From: Eunapius fragilis
Lineage: Eukaryota; Porifera; Demospongiae; Spongillida; Spongillidae
Direction: 5' to 3'
Length of the DNA: 64,000 bases
Assembly (NCBI GenBank): GCA_963681505.1
Contig: OY811980.1
Coordinates: 1,137,042-1,201,041 of the forward strand
Made by a program: the position numbers and the translations under genes
Notes under the pieces: generated by a model
Seen by the model: only the letters and a program-made list of their open reading frames with translations
Database searches by the model: none
What the model was told of the DNA's origin: nothing
In this document: one piece after another, positions 24,548 through 37,976 of the stretch
Numbering within the stretch: the stretch's first letter is position 1
Layout: every line of letters begins with the position of its first letter

Positions 24548-25548
24548 CACCTTGTAATAAAAGTTTACATACATGCGCCCACTGGTTGAATCTGGCGAAA
24601 GCGCGGACAACCTCATTGATTGAATCGGCCGAAAGCTGACATCAGCACCCCCCCCCCACCCCCCCCCCCCCCCCCCCCCCCGTTTGGGGGTTAAACCCCC
24701 CCTCCCAGCCCTTCGATAATAATTTCATAGCAGGAAATTAGGCAATCTGCATTGATTTATAACCCCCCACCTCTTTAACTGCCTCGCCCCGTTATACGTC
24801 CGCGCCTGCTGACTGCTTGTCTAAAGCAAGATCTAGTTCGCTGGAAACTCTTTCGGAAGAATGAAGGCAGACATGAAGACAAACCAGAGGATTTGAGATA
24901 TGCATTGCCATATGCAGATGAAGACATTTTCCAACATTCGTCAACTAATTTTAATTGGATGTACGACACCGATCGGAACTTGTCAGGCAGAAAGGTTGTT
25001 TTCAGTTTTGAGACGAATAAAAACACACTTACGTTCAACAATGACCGAAGAAAGGTTGACAGGTCTAACCATGATGTCTATCCACCATGCCGAGTGTTTG
25101 TCGTTACAAACGGAAACTGTTGTACGACGATTTGTGCAAGAAAAACCTAGGTGTTTGTTTTGCAAATCTATTTTGTTTGATGAGTCAGACGATTAGACGA
25201 TTTATTTTTAGAAATCTGTAAAAATAAAATGTTCTTTCCATGTGTGTAATGATATAAAGCGGTACAGATGGAAAACTTTATCGGGCCGAAAACCTATACT
25301 ATGTGTTTTAAAAAAGCGACGGGATCTTTAGTTTAAAAAGCACTACATTTATAAAGCGGCTGGGGCTATGGCCCAGACCCCTTTGGGGAGGGGCTACCCC
25401 ACCCTGCACCCTCCTCCCCCCCCCCCCCCCCCCCCCACCCCTCACTGGTTGAATCAGCCCAAAGCGGACAACGTATTCGCGGCTGTCAAATGGCGCCCCC
25501 TTGCCCTATCCTGGTAATCCTGCCCCCCCCCCCCCCCCCCCCCCTTCA
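24479..25548 (+). mobile_element. hAT-like element with transposase relic, copy 2
   Basis: Same insert as 7933-9061, with the hAT C-terminal relic at 24803-25196 (QAERLFSVLRRIKTHLRSTM). The right terminus is lost in a run of C ending TTCAGTGCAAGG. Homopolymer lengths differ from copy 1. Confidence 0.6.
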
Positions 25549-25953
25549 GTGCAAGGATTCGTGGTATGCGTGCGAACGAGGGTACAAATAGTCATAGATC
25601 ATATAAAATAATCATTATCTGTCAGGCTGCATGATCTGTCGCCAAAAACATTTGCTAGTTACTTAAAGTAAAATAATAATAATAATTTGTTTTGACCATT
25701 TCCGAAAATCCATGCGGGCGGTAAACCAGAAACTAAACATTTTATTGGAGTGGCCAAACATTGGTCCCGCGGCCACAGGACCTGCGGTACCTGTTCCGCC
25801 GCCCCTGTAAATATTTGATGTGCCAATCGCTTCAGAATATATATCCGCATGATTAGATAAATTATACATAAACCATGCATAAATTAAAGGCAGCATATTG
25901 AAAACTTCGCATGGAGTGCTATGGAATGTGCAGATGTATCCTTCCTGGCTGGT

Positions 25954-26946
25954 TTAAATCGTTTCCATAGGATTGCAAGGTATGGCGGGGTAAAGTTCAC
26001 GTATAACGGACTGTGTTGCGTTGGTAACAGATAGTGTCTCGTTGCGGGTGCAGAGTACGTAATTGCAAATCCATTCTTGCTTACTAAGTCCGTCCTCACC
26101 AGGTCCGTCCTCAATATATATAAGTCCGTTCTTTTCGCTCGGGAACAACAACGTGTGTAATGTTTCGTTAAGCTTCTGGTAGGTTTTTACAGCAGCCCTC
26201 AGGGCATCGATCTCTTCCCTGGAGCAGCCATTTGCAGCAGTGCAGTTAAGCTGTCCTCCAACCTATAAATATGAAATTTTAAATACATTAATACATAGTT
26301 CTGAACTAATGTCTCTTGTTACTACTTTTAGAACTCTCAAGTACAAGAAATATGCATACGCTAGCTTGCAGAAACCTTGTGATACATGCCGGGCACCCCT
26401 ATTCGTATTGTAGCAGACCCAAAAGTAGAAAATTGAAAACGTGAGAGGACAAACTGTCCATTACGCAGACTTCATCGGAAAACTGTTTCGATATTAGGTT
26501 AAAAATGTACCAGCATACATGCATAAGCTTACCCATGAAAGTATCTGCTTCGATAGAGGATCGAGAAATGGCTTAAGAATGGAGTTCTGTGGCGTTGTTT
26601 CAGTGAAATTATCATGAAGTTGTATAAGAGTATCCAGAGTAGCCAATCTAGCGGGCAGAATCTTCTTTTCCTTATGAAGTACAAAATTGGATGAATTTAT
26701 ATGCATGCCGGTAATGTATACTGACATGAAAGTACATTACCAACATACCAAGACTTCAATGGCAACAAAGACTCCAGTAAGGATTGAGGAAACCTCTGCT
26801 CCACTGTCCCCAGAGCATGCAGGCGCCATCCTTTTTTGAACGGGTGCGGCCGATGCCGGCATAATGTGCATGCCCGCGATGACTGCTGTTACACAAAAGA
26901 ACGTAAGTCTTGTATTTGGGCGGATCACCATTTTTCCTCTGTGCAT
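25954..26946 (-). CDS. Secreted helix-rich six-cysteine protein, array copy 2
   Basis: Exons 26946-26749, 26670-26533 and 26262-25954 have the same lengths (198, 138, 309 nt) and splice borders as copy 1. The frame is fully open. I see five residue differences from copy 1 (MCIMP to MHIMP, EVST to EVSS, EVM to EVL, ASLDT to ATLDT, VKIYQ to VKTYQ). All six mature-region cysteines and all five N-glycosylation sequons are kept. Non-coding flanks between the same copies contain many indels. This supports selection on the protein, or very recent duplication. Confidence 0.7.
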
Positions 26947-28902
26947 GATCACGTGAATACCCTTTACAGTCGGTTCGCTTAGGTATAGTGGCAGAAACTG
27001 AACAGCAGTGTTTATATATACCAGAATGCAATTAATGATGACAAAATTAGTCTGTTGACACAAAATTCTACCGGCAGGATGTAACACATGCAGGGGGAAA
27101 AAAATGCGTGGAATCATTTTGGAATCATTGCGTGATATTACAGAGATTCTATGTAAGATCACGCAATGATTTTTCAGAAGATTTAAAAATCCTCTGTAAA
27201 ATCGGAACTTGATTCCACACGTTTTTTCTTTGTGGTAAACGGAATTTAATTGCATACAAGCATGCATCTTTTAGCACGCCCGTATATACAAAACTGATAA
27301 TTAATCGCACTCATGGATTATAATCATGCATGGAGCATCCTAGCGGACGCGTATAAGTTCCATTCTTATATATTTTTATATAGTTGTTTTTCGGGTTACT
27401 TCAGCTGTTGCTATCTGATTCATTTATTTGATGCCTACTTCAACTTTTCAGTAATGTCCTACTTTGATGTCTTACTGAAGTTTGGTTTTATAACGCATAC
27501 ATATTACAATCACGAGTTCCATCAGTATCCAGAATGGTCCTGACATCTTACCTTAAAATGTTTTTTTTTTCTTAATTTGTAAACAGATTGACCATGTACT
27601 AAAAATTGTTCTGATTATAATGAAGTGACATTACGCATCCCAAAATTTAATCTCTGCGCGCATAAAAAATAAGGTTCGCTCAACTGAGTTGGACCACTCC
27701 ATGTACCACACCCACTTGATATAGACACAATATAAAATAGTTGTTCCGACATGTGCTATTCTAATTATGAGGGTTGACAGTAACTGAAGTAATTAATTAA
27801 GTTTAAACTCAACTCACTGATCTAACTGGCAGGTATAAAACAAAGACCATGTGGATGCCATAAAAAATAATAAAATATATGCAAATATATATTTCTGCTT
27901 TGCACCCCCAATATCTGTTGAGGATCAAGAATTTTACTATTGGATTACAATAATGTTTAAAAAGTGATTTGTGTACATGCATGTCAACGGAAAAGTCCAA
28001 GTCGAACCGACATACAATTATTCATGATTATATTATTCATAGTTCACAATAGGTCTTGATTTAGGTGAGCACGTTTCAGAAGTTGCAACTGTCTTAGCAT
28101 GGTTGAGTTTCTGAATTTCTGTACACGCAAATGAAGTTTTGTACATTATTTTCTTGAAAATTAAAAATCAACTCAATTTCAAACTTAGATATAGGCTGAC
28201 CTTTCAATGACATTAAACTAAATTTACGTCCTTCGATTTCTGCATATGCTCTTTTGGGGAGGAAGAAGCATTATTAAGGTAGTAGAGAATATTAGATAGT
28301 GCTTTTTAAAAAGACGCACATCAGCACTTTCACACATTCGCATATCACCACGAAATAATTACATTTGTAGAAACTGTTAGCTTTCTTTGCGATCCCATCT
28401 AGTGATTTCACCCTTTACACGCAATCAAATCAGTATATGACTTCGTTACAGTTCTATACAACCTTTTTGCTGATATGCGAAGGTGTGAAAGTGTTGATGT
28501 GCGAGCCGCTACAGTAGATTATAACTTCCCACCGCGATGGAGTTATTAATAGCCTTTGAGGTACTCGAACAATCGAAGTGTTTCCGCATTCCACAGGTAT
28601 GTGCGCGAGGCAACTGAGCGCGAAAACACCGGACCAGCGCGAGGTGTTATAGACCTGCTTTCTATATGCGAGGTAATTTCCACAAGACGGGCGCGGTTTG
28701 GAAACTGATCTTGTGTTGATTCGGATGTCCATGCATGCATCTGTTTACGCGTTCATCGTGGTTGATATAACAAACAATTTCAAGTAGTTATTCCAACCAT
28801 GCACTGCAAATAAACGCCGGTGCATTTCAACCATGCATGCCTGTCAGTCTGTCTACCTTACCAAATCCTCCTGCAAATAGGCCTATCTATAGCGATTCTA
28901 GT

Positions 28903-29270
28903 TAGCTTCGTTCCCGATCCCAGGCCGTATTTTTATTAAAGTTTGGGTAGCGCTGGGCCATTATACCAATAATTTTGTTTCTACCTTTCCGTATACTAGT
29001 TTGATCGAGTACTGGTGTAGTCTGTTGAGTTCCGAGAAATGGTGGCTTATTCTCTTACATGTGTTCACCAACAAAACCTCACACTCAAGGCCAAACAAGA
29101 GGAAGCTCTTTTCATCTGTACAGTGGTCAGGATGTGTTTGCTTGGTTTTCAACTGCGTGGCTACAGAAAGCCGTCAACATGCTACCAACTACTACCGTTC
29201 ACAAGCATTTTCCTATTAACCATACGTTACTATAGTTATTTTATTTGTGTTTGCACGGTGTGCCCAAACC
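28903..29270 (+). pseudogene. AcademH terminus plus RecQ exon 1 fragment, copy 2
   Basis: Sister of 13172-13535. It keeps AYSLTCVHQQNLTLKAKQEE but is frameshifted afterwards, and the Walker A region is damaged. Confidence 0.65.
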
Positions 29271-29657
29271 TACCTCATGTGGGCATTGGGCAACTATAGC
29301 CAGCTACTCAGTTTATAATATAATATCTAGACAAATTAGCCCTGTCTGAATCTGTTGAAGCACCATGGCAACAGTCAGAATTGAGAATGCCAGGTGCGTT
29401 TCTGGCATTCTCAGTTCTTTTTGTTCAGAGAATACTCATTCTCTTCTTCCACAACAAAAAAAAAACGCGTCGTATCAATTCTTGATTTTCAATTGATTTG
29501 TCACTTAGTAAGTGACAAATCAATTGAATTGATATGTAGTGAAGTTCTACGCGTTTTTTTTTTTTGCTGTGTTCCTAATAATCTGCACGCGGAAGCTACT
29601 ATAGGGAGGGTCGGAAGTGCGCCGTTTTTTATTTACCAGACCCACATAAGTAGATTA

Positions 29658-30043
29658 TTGACCTTATTCCTTCGGAAAATTGAAAAATTAACATGAAATT
29701 TGATGACAAATAGAATGAATTCTGTGGCGAGTAAATACGATGACCTGGTATTAAAAACATCGACCTGCAATAGTTTTGTAGATGGTCGCACGGGTGGACG
29801 CACAAACTGTACAATCGATTGTACAGTTGTGGGCCCTCCCGTGTGGAAACCTTTGTGCGTCCTCCAGTGTGACAATCTTTATATATCCTACAAAACTATT
29901 ACATGTCCCTAGTAGGTCGATGTTTTTAATACCAGGTCATGGTATTTACTCGCCACAGAATTCATCCTATTTGTCATCAAATTTCATGTTAATTTTTCAA
30001 TTTTTCATGCTAATTTATTCATCGTGCCGAAGGAATAAGGTCT
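29658..30043. mobile_element. Fold-back element, array copy 2
   Basis: Counterpart of 13926-14308 with GACCTTATTCCTTCGG / CCGAAGGAATAAGGTC ends. The right-hand flank is shortened, so the TATA duplication is not preserved. Confidence 0.6.
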
Positions 30044-31254
30044 GGAACTTTGTATTAAGAATTATAGGATGGTTTGAAAAATATCTTGGCCATTTTAGGT
30101 GGTGCTATTGAGACAAATACATTTTTGAGTAGCGGGAACCCCATGCAAACTATACCACTAGGGTGTTTTTGGTCCATTCAGACAATCATACCATGCTACC
30201 CGACTTTGCTCGACGGCGCTCTCGCACTTACTTAATTAACAGCCAAGGATGTAATATCGGGTTGGCTCGATCAAACTACGCTCGTCCCCATGCTTAACCA
30301 TACTTTTTATAGATTAGCACCACTTACCATTGCTCGAAGCTTTTTCAAAGACTATAACAGTTAGAGAGCTGCCATCATTTTTCACACAAAATAGTTTATT
30401 ATAAAAAACTTACTACATTTATATTCGCGTTAAATGTTCATCAAGTTTCTATACAGCGATATGTCATTATACAATAATGTAATCCATTTGCGCTTAAAAT
30501 CGTGGATCATTGACATTTGGCTTTCGTCGGTACGAAATTGCAGTTTACATGGCAGCCACGGTGAAAAGAAACCTAAGCCCGTGCATGAGAGGGTGTGGGG
30601 AAAGCTCTTATCAGAGTAAATTCCATGTGTATCCATCAAAAGTGTGGATGAGGCGATCCGTTTCTGCGAAGACAAGTGCAAGTGGTACTTCCACCTTACC
30701 TACACCGCAGCTGTACGTACACTCTTAAAGCAAACGGTAGAGGGCCCAGATGCATATGAGAGCTATATTCAAGGTACTAGGCAAAGATTTTTGACTTAAA
30801 CCTCAAGCCAGGAGTCAGTAAGGCCACACTGCAGATGATCAAGGAAAGGTTTCTGATGAGTCACTTAAAAAAACCTAGCTGCTGGTATACAGCCTCCAAT
30901 ACGGACAGTCGCTATTGTGAAATTGATGATGAAGCAATAATAGATCATTAGGACCAGGATGATGATGACCCAGACATAAAGATGAAGTTAGAATGGAAGA
31001 AACGGTAGATACTGAAGCTGAAACTGGTGGAGTAGATCCAGATGATGCAGAAGATCATGATGAATTTGACCCTGGAGACATGTGGTAATGGTTTTGTTCC
31101 GGCTGTGTGGTGCAATTGTGACAAAATAAGTTGTTTTTTTTTGGCCAAGTCATCATCTTTATGTTTTACAGGGCTAAGTATGTGAATAATAATATATAGA
31201 ATTAAAGCGTACATGTACGTGGTATCATAGATATTAGAGTAGACTGGGGACGAG

Positions 31255-32530
31255 ACTAGCGAGGCGGGGAACGAGATGTACTCTGCGGATGCGCTGCTGT
31301 GTCCAAACCACGGGCTGTTTACAAGGATGACCACGTCCAATTCAAGTCCAGCCAACAGAGGCAGCTGTGGAGAATTTCCTCCACTCGGGATAGCATCCTT
31401 CCTACAGGGTGTGGCAAAAACCTTGTTTTCTTCACCTAGGTGCATGCATGCAGTTAAGTATGCCAACACCACCAGCCTCCTGGTCATACCGACCATCACT
31501 GATACCTTAAGCAGGACCTGGCCAGGAGAGCTGAGAATCTTAATGTAACCTGTTCCTGCACACCCAATTCTGTAACTAGGGAGCAGCTGGTTATCGTAAC
31601 GCCGTAGCAGTTGTGCAAGGCTTGGAGGTAACCGAACTGTTAACTAGACTTCACGAGGCCCACATGTTTTCTACGGAATGTGGGTACTGTCCACTGCATC
31701 GCCAACCTGCGTTCAGTATGAGAAAACATTTCAAAATACATACATGTTGATATTTTCAGGTGTCGCGTGTACTGGGACCTAGGCTGATCAAGTTTCCCCT
31801 TCCCAAAGCTATTATACCCCTCACCACGTCGCCTGGCTCACATGCTTCACACTTCCGCCATACCCGGCCCTCTCGGCTCTTTCTTAGTCCTTATGACAGG
31901 TCTGAATTTTTTGGGGCCTCCAAGGACCCCTTTTCGCTGTGGTTATGGGACAGAGCACCAATCATTATAACATCGCTTACACCTTTGACGATTCCCGGAG
32001 GACCAGCGACTTGGTCAGGTGTTGTGCCCAGTTTCTCAAACGTTTCTAAGGACAAGATGATAATTTATGTGCTATCCTTGGGCGCTATGCATTCCGTCAA
32101 GCATGCGCTGAATGAAGCCGACGTAGAGACTACCTCAGCAATATACAGCAGGCAGCAAGAGGCCACTGACAATGCCTCCAATTTCATATTGTGGAGGGAA
32201 GGCCAAGTCAAAGTTATGGTTGCTACGACCGCATTTGGATTGGAATAGACTACGCCCACATGCGGCAAGTCATCTGCTTTGGTCTCCCTTATTCTGTTGA
32301 AGACTTTGCCCAGATGATGGGAAGAGCGGGACATGACGGAGAGCCTGTGGTGGCCTTAACATTATTTGACTGCAATGCAGAAGTGGCCAGGTCACACCAA
32401 CTCAACATAGCGGCCTTCGGTAACAAGTTGCATTTTGCAACAATGCAGCAGATGTGCCTGTGGAGATATACCTTGATGGCACACGAAACAGAAACAGAGT
32501 GTAGCCATGACCCTTTGAATCAGTCCTGAA
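31255..32530 (+). pseudogene. Divergent RecQ-like helicase relic, copy 2
   Basis: The most complete version. It shows SKDKMIIYVLSLGAMHSVKH, ILWREGQVKVMVATTAFGLE, a stop just after, then MRQVICFGLPYSVEDFAQMM and GRAGHDGEPVVALTLFD (motif VI). Upstream pieces (FKSSQQRAAVENFL region near 31340 and LVIPTIT near 31480) are frameshifted. The zinc-binding tail is not clearly seen. Confidence 0.7.
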
Positions 32531-35500
32531 ATCAGTGCCTGCATGCAGCTGCATGGTCCTGATGGTACAGGAAGTGCATAACAAATAGGGGACTAAGCAG
32601 TTTTTGCAAACCAGTATTTGGAGATTGTACACATGGACAAAGCCTCGTTCTTGCCACACGAAACCTCGGTGAACGACTTTGGTTCAGTTTGAACAAATTC
32701 AAGGCCATGTATATTGCTTGCTGGGCTGCATCTGGAATCTCCGTCAACCATGGCATTAGGAGTTGCATGGTAAATGCCTGCGGTGTTTTGGCCCCCGTGC
32801 TGTTAATAAATGCATGCCCAGCAATAGATGTATCATCAGTGGACTTGTCCACCCTGCTATCTCCCTGAAAAACTGAGGCTAACAATATTTCACCCTGACG
32901 GGTTTCCAAAGGCTGCCTTTTTGGAGGGACCCCCAAGTTCTTTGGCCTAGCAGCAATTAAGTTCAGCAAGGTTGCCACAACCTGAACCATCAAATACCAA
33001 TGAACGACGAAATCAATTCACTACAGCAATCAAAATTTGCATGAGGACCAATGTGATGCTGCTGAGTAAAAAAGGCAAACACTCTAATCAGTCATTATTT
33101 CCAAACGCGAATTGATGCTAAATCGTCCCTCATGATGAAGGTTATAACGTTTACATTATAGTGAAGGGTGCAGGGTGCAAAATATCTTATGAAGGGTACG
33201 TGTTTGTACACTATCCATGGACAGGCTAGAATTGACCATTGAAATTCTAATGTGGAAAGTTATTTACCATGCACATAAAAGGTGATGTATTTCCCTGTTC
33301 AGTTGCATCCACCACATCCTGCCATGGGAATGAAGGAAAATAATACATTTTTCTCTTTTTGAAATGCTATTATATAGTAAATAACTTCTGTGCCTTGGGG
33401 AGGGAAACTTTGATGGCTGCACTGGGAGGCGGTACCATAACCCATCCCACCCACCTACTAGGGGGTAATAGGAGAAGCCCCCATTGGGGTCTGGAGCAAC
33501 ACTTTTTGCATTTATAACGTTATATACAATACAATGCCAACATCACTGCAAAATTCTATAGAAACACACCAGTATGCTGAAACCCTCAAACAGAAATGGT
33601 TGCTTAGAATCACTATGCATGGTTATTACATTACTTTACAAGCATTATAGACTGTTTACAAATTACCACTTTATATTATATTTGGGCTGTTATTCAAATC
33701 TCAAAATTCATTGTGCTTCATAATGTAATTGTGATTTTTAAGGTTATTATAATAGTGATAATAAATGTGCATTTATTACTGTTTATGTATTGTTTTATAC
33801 AGTATTATTACTTATATTGTATTTTATAATTAAAAAAAAGATTGTATCGATTGGTATAAAAATATATAAATGGTCCATACATATAACAGGATGCCATTTT
33901 GTCCTCTATCTGTCAGTACAGATTGGTTTCCTCTTTCAGGATAATGAACTTGAAAACAAAGTTATTTTCTATATGGTTATGTTGCTAGGAGTAAATCTAG
34001 TGAGAAAGATGGCTTTGAAGACAAAGGTGCATAAAAAGAAGGAAACAAGGTTTCAGGAAAAGAAAAATGAGACAACCTATATTTAGCAAATGTGTTGGTT
34101 CTGTTACATTTACATGCGCTAAATATAGATTTTAGTACTGATTTTATTTTCTTTTCCCAAAACCTTATTTCCTACATTTATACATCACCCTGGCCTTCAA
34201 ATTCTACACATTTTCCCTATACAGGAATGACTAAACATAATTCTCACAATCAATGTCCTTTCATCCCATTAATCTACCAAAGCTCACAGTATAAGGAAGA
34301 TAAGGCTGTTCTTAATCCTTTTACGAATGGAAAGATTAACAAAAACTATTCCAAACTGCCCCTTTATCATCTTCCTCATGAATGAAAGCTAGTCACACAA
34401 ATGTACCAATTTGCTGCTATTAATTTGCTGCAATCTTCATACTTTTGGCTTGCCATCATTTTTACTGTGTCATGTCTACATAGCACACTGTATAACAGGG
34501 GGGAGGGAAAAACCACTTTGAAATGCAAGGAGACAAATGGTACACAAGTTCAAGTTCATGATAACCAGTTAAGCACAATGAAGTCTGCACATATTCATAT
34601 TTAATAACTTAACTGCACATGATTAAACTTTGTGCATCACTACCAAGAGAGTTGATGCAGTCCTTAATTGGCTTTGTACAAGGCTTAGCACTCCCTATCA
34701 CAGGAGACCACTTGCAACTTCTCAAGCATGCAGAATTGACAGAGATATGGATATCCTACTTTTTTAATGGTCATTTGTCGAGTGTCAATGTAAATAGAAC
34801 AATGTCTGTTTATCGCAGGTTCGAACCAGGAAACTACATGCCATTTCTTTTATATGCTAGTGACCTTCACTACAGCTTTCTCCACATGTGGACACTAAGA
34901 TGCTTGCTTATGACACTATAGTTGTCTAATTTGCCATGCCCCTCATTCACAGAAAGTTTATTCTCATTCTTCAAAAACAACAACTATCGATGCAATAATG
35001 AATTTCTATTTCATTTGCAAAGGATTAATTAATTTTTTTTAATGTGACTGCTCTCAGGAGGGCAGGAGTACCTTGCTTAGGAGATGGAATGGATTCACCA
35101 ACCGTAGATCTTGGCCACATTTACTGTCTTGGGGGAGGACAAGCTAATGGCCAGGTGATAGCCACCCTGGGAATAGCGTCTAAATGCATGTTCAATCTAA
35201 CTATTACTATTTGGGCCCATTGAAGTGGAAATTGTGTGTCTGTGTGTCTCTGCTGCAAGGGCTGCTGCAGTGGAATGTTGATACAGCTCACCCAAGATGG
35301 CAAGGCTGAGAGGCAATGTCATTGTGATGGTTTACAAAACCCCTTACCCATCCTGTTGTATCATAGCATGCAGGTCCCTACATGTTGGATCTCCAGCCAT
35401 GCCTAATGGCCACCTGGTACTCATTTGGCTCTAAGTGCAAGTTCAAGCCAATAGAATGAACTGCTAGTGGCCAGGAGTCTGCACCAAGACTGACATTGAC

Positions 35501-35624
35501 AGTCTAATGGCATGAGAAGAAGACTCCACCTCCAACAAGACCATTCGAGGGGGATAAGGATACTCTAATAGCTCTAATTGGAACACAATACTGACTGATG
35601 GTGGATATTGTGATCAATGCCAAT

Positions 35625-36010
35625 GATAAGATAGTGATAATGATAATTTATGTGCACATGGAATACACAAAGGGAAGTAATGGCACAAACAAATTCACTT
35701 ATATACTGCCCAATAATAAAAAGAGAAGCATCTGCAAAAGGGAGCCAAGTTCACTGTACATAGTCTTGACTTAAATAGTAGTTCAGAAGATGAGGTTACA
35801 GTAAGGAATTCCAATAATCCAGACAGCGAAGAAATTGGATCTGAAGGTATGGCGTGGTGTAGACACTGTACTGAGTTTAATGGAGTTACCTCTTGTACTA
35901 TATGGTGACAGGTTGATGTGGAAAAAGGCTGATGCATCAAGATCAACAAGGGTTTTTACAATCTTAAAACACATAAGGAGGTCTGAAAATACTCTGTGAT
36001 ACTCAAATGA
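35625..36010 (-). pseudogene. 5'-truncated LINE, array copy 2
   Basis: Same RT C-terminal fragment and ATT/ATC tail as 20925-21330, with additional indels. Its presence in copies 1 and 2 but not in copy 3 dates the insertion to their common ancestor. Confidence 0.75.
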
Positions 36011-36249
36011 ATTCCCAGTGGGATTGGAAAATATTTCGTCATGGCAGATGTACAACCTTTTCAAGTGAAAGAAACACTGTTAGTTGTTTCAGTGAAGATA
36101 ACTGCACTGATCACAATGCAGATGTTGAACATTCTCACCAAATCAAAAAAAATTCCCTTTTCCACTAAATCAAAATCTGGTTAATCTCCCGAGTAAGTAA
36201 AGTTACTGCTGAGAGTGAGTACTATTGAAGCCTGGCTGAGCTTGGGCTT

Positions 36250-36360
36250 GCACACACACACACACACACGCACACACACACATGCACACACACACACACA
36301 CACCACCACCACCACCACCACCACCACCACCACCACCACCACCACCACCACCACTACCAC
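36250..36360. repeat. (CA)n(CCA)n tract between array copies 2 and 3
   Basis: Interrupted CA repeat followed by about 18 CCA units, directly joined to the unit leader CCATTCTCTTTTTATTTATT. No hAT-type insert here, so this is the empty site of the 23130 element. Confidence 0.95.
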
Positions 36361-36973
36361 CTCTCCATTCTCTTTTTATTTATTTGAACATGCAAGTGTT
36401 CTCAAGGACATTTATCGCATCAGACACGTTTGACTTTTTCATGCAACATGCATGGGATACAGGAAAAAAAAACCGTTGAATCAATTTATGAATTTTAATG
36501 GTGCACACTTGTGTAAGCTTGATTAAGAATTCGGTTCAATCATGCGACAAGTAATTTTTAAAATAATCTATGATATCAAAGGTTCGTGGTATGCGTGCGA
36601 ACGAGGGTACAAACAGTCATAGATCATAGAAAATAATCATTATCTGTCAGACTGCTTGACCTATCGCCAAAAACATTTGCTAGTTATTTAAAGTAAAATA
36701 ATAATAATTTGTTTTGACCATTTCCGAGAATCCATGCGGGCGGTAAACCAGAAACTAAACATTTTATTGGAGTGGCCAAACATTGGTCCCGCGGCCACAG
36801 GACCTGCGGTACCTGTTCCGCCGCCCCTGTAAATATTTGATGTGCCAATCGCTTCAGAATATATATATCCGCATGATTAGATAAATTATATATAAACCAT
36901 AAATTAAAGGCAACATATTGAAAACTTCGCATGGAGTGCTATGGAATGTGCAGATGTATCCTTCTTGGCTGGT

Positions 36974-37976
36974 TTAAATCGTTTCCATAGGATTGCAAGG
37001 TATAGCGGGGTAAAGTTCACGTATAACGGACTGTGTTGCGTTGGTAACAGATAGTGTCTCGTTGCGGGTGCAGAGCACATAATTGCAAATCCATTCTTGC
37101 TCACCAAGTCCGTCCACACCAAGTCCGTCCTCAATATATATAAGTCCGTTCTTTTCGCTAGGGAACAACAACGTGTGTAATGTTTCGTTAAGCTTCTGGT
37201 AGATTTTTACAGCAGCCCTCAGGGCATCGATCTCTTCCCTGGAGCAGCCATTTGCAGCAGTGCAGTTAAGCTGTCCTCCAACCTATAAATATGAATTTTT
37301 AAATACATTAATATATTGTTCTGAACAAAATGTCTCTTGTTACTACTTTTAGAACTCTCAAGTACAAGAAGTATATATACGCCAGCTTGCATTGAGATTA
37401 GAAATCTTGTGATACACCCTATTCGCATTGTAGCAGACCCAAAAAATAGAAAGTTGAAAACGTGAGAAGAAAAAAGGTCTATTACGCAAACTTCATCGGA
37501 AAATCGTTCCGATATTGGGTAAAAAAATGTATCTGCATGCATACTGACATGCATAAGCTTACCCATGAAAGTATCTGCTTCGATAGGGGATCGAGAAATG
37601 GCTTAAGAATGGAGTTCTGTGGCGTTGTTTCAGTGAAATTATCATGAAGTTGTATAAGAGTATCCAGAGTAGCCAATCTAGCGGGCAGAATCTTCTTTTC
37701 CTTATGAAGTACAAAATTGGATGAATTTTTATGCATGCCGGTAATGTATACTGACATGAAAGTACATTACCAACGTACCATGACTTCAATGACAACAAAG
37801 CCTCCAGTAAGGATTGAGGAAACCTCTGCTCCACTGTCCCCAGAGCATGCAGGCGCCATCCTTTTTTGAACGTGTGCGGCCGATGCCGGCATAATGCACA
37901 TGCCCGCGATGACTGCTGTTACACAAAAGAACGTAAGTCTTGTATTTGGGCGGATCATCATTTTTCCTCTGTGCAT
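36974..37976 (-). CDS. Secreted helix-rich six-cysteine protein, array copy 3
   Basis: Exons 37976-37779, 37700-37563 and 37282-36974, again 198, 138 and 309 nt with intact GT/AG borders and an open frame. It is the most divergent copy (MVIRP to MMIRP, SAAPV to SAAHV, GVFVAI to GGFVVI, DGPGEDGLSKQ to DGLGVDGLGEQ). The signal-peptide-like start, all six mature cysteines and the sequons are retained. No indel occurs in 645 coding nt although the introns differ in length. Function unknown. Confidence 0.7.

Larger units (their letters stand above)
24253..36245. repeat. Tandem array unit, copy 2
   Basis: Colinear with copy 1 but without the Helitron-like inserts at 9193 and 21331, so it supplies their empty sites. 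Landmarks: hAT-like insert 24479-25548, secreted-protein gene (-) 25954-26946, MITE near 27085-27240, AcademH fragment 28903-29270, fold-back 29658-30043, acidic exon relic 30510-31088, divergent RecQ relic 31255-32530, LINE fragment 35625-36010. Stretches 27313-28310 and 33000-35600 show no recognisable gene. Confidence 0.9.
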
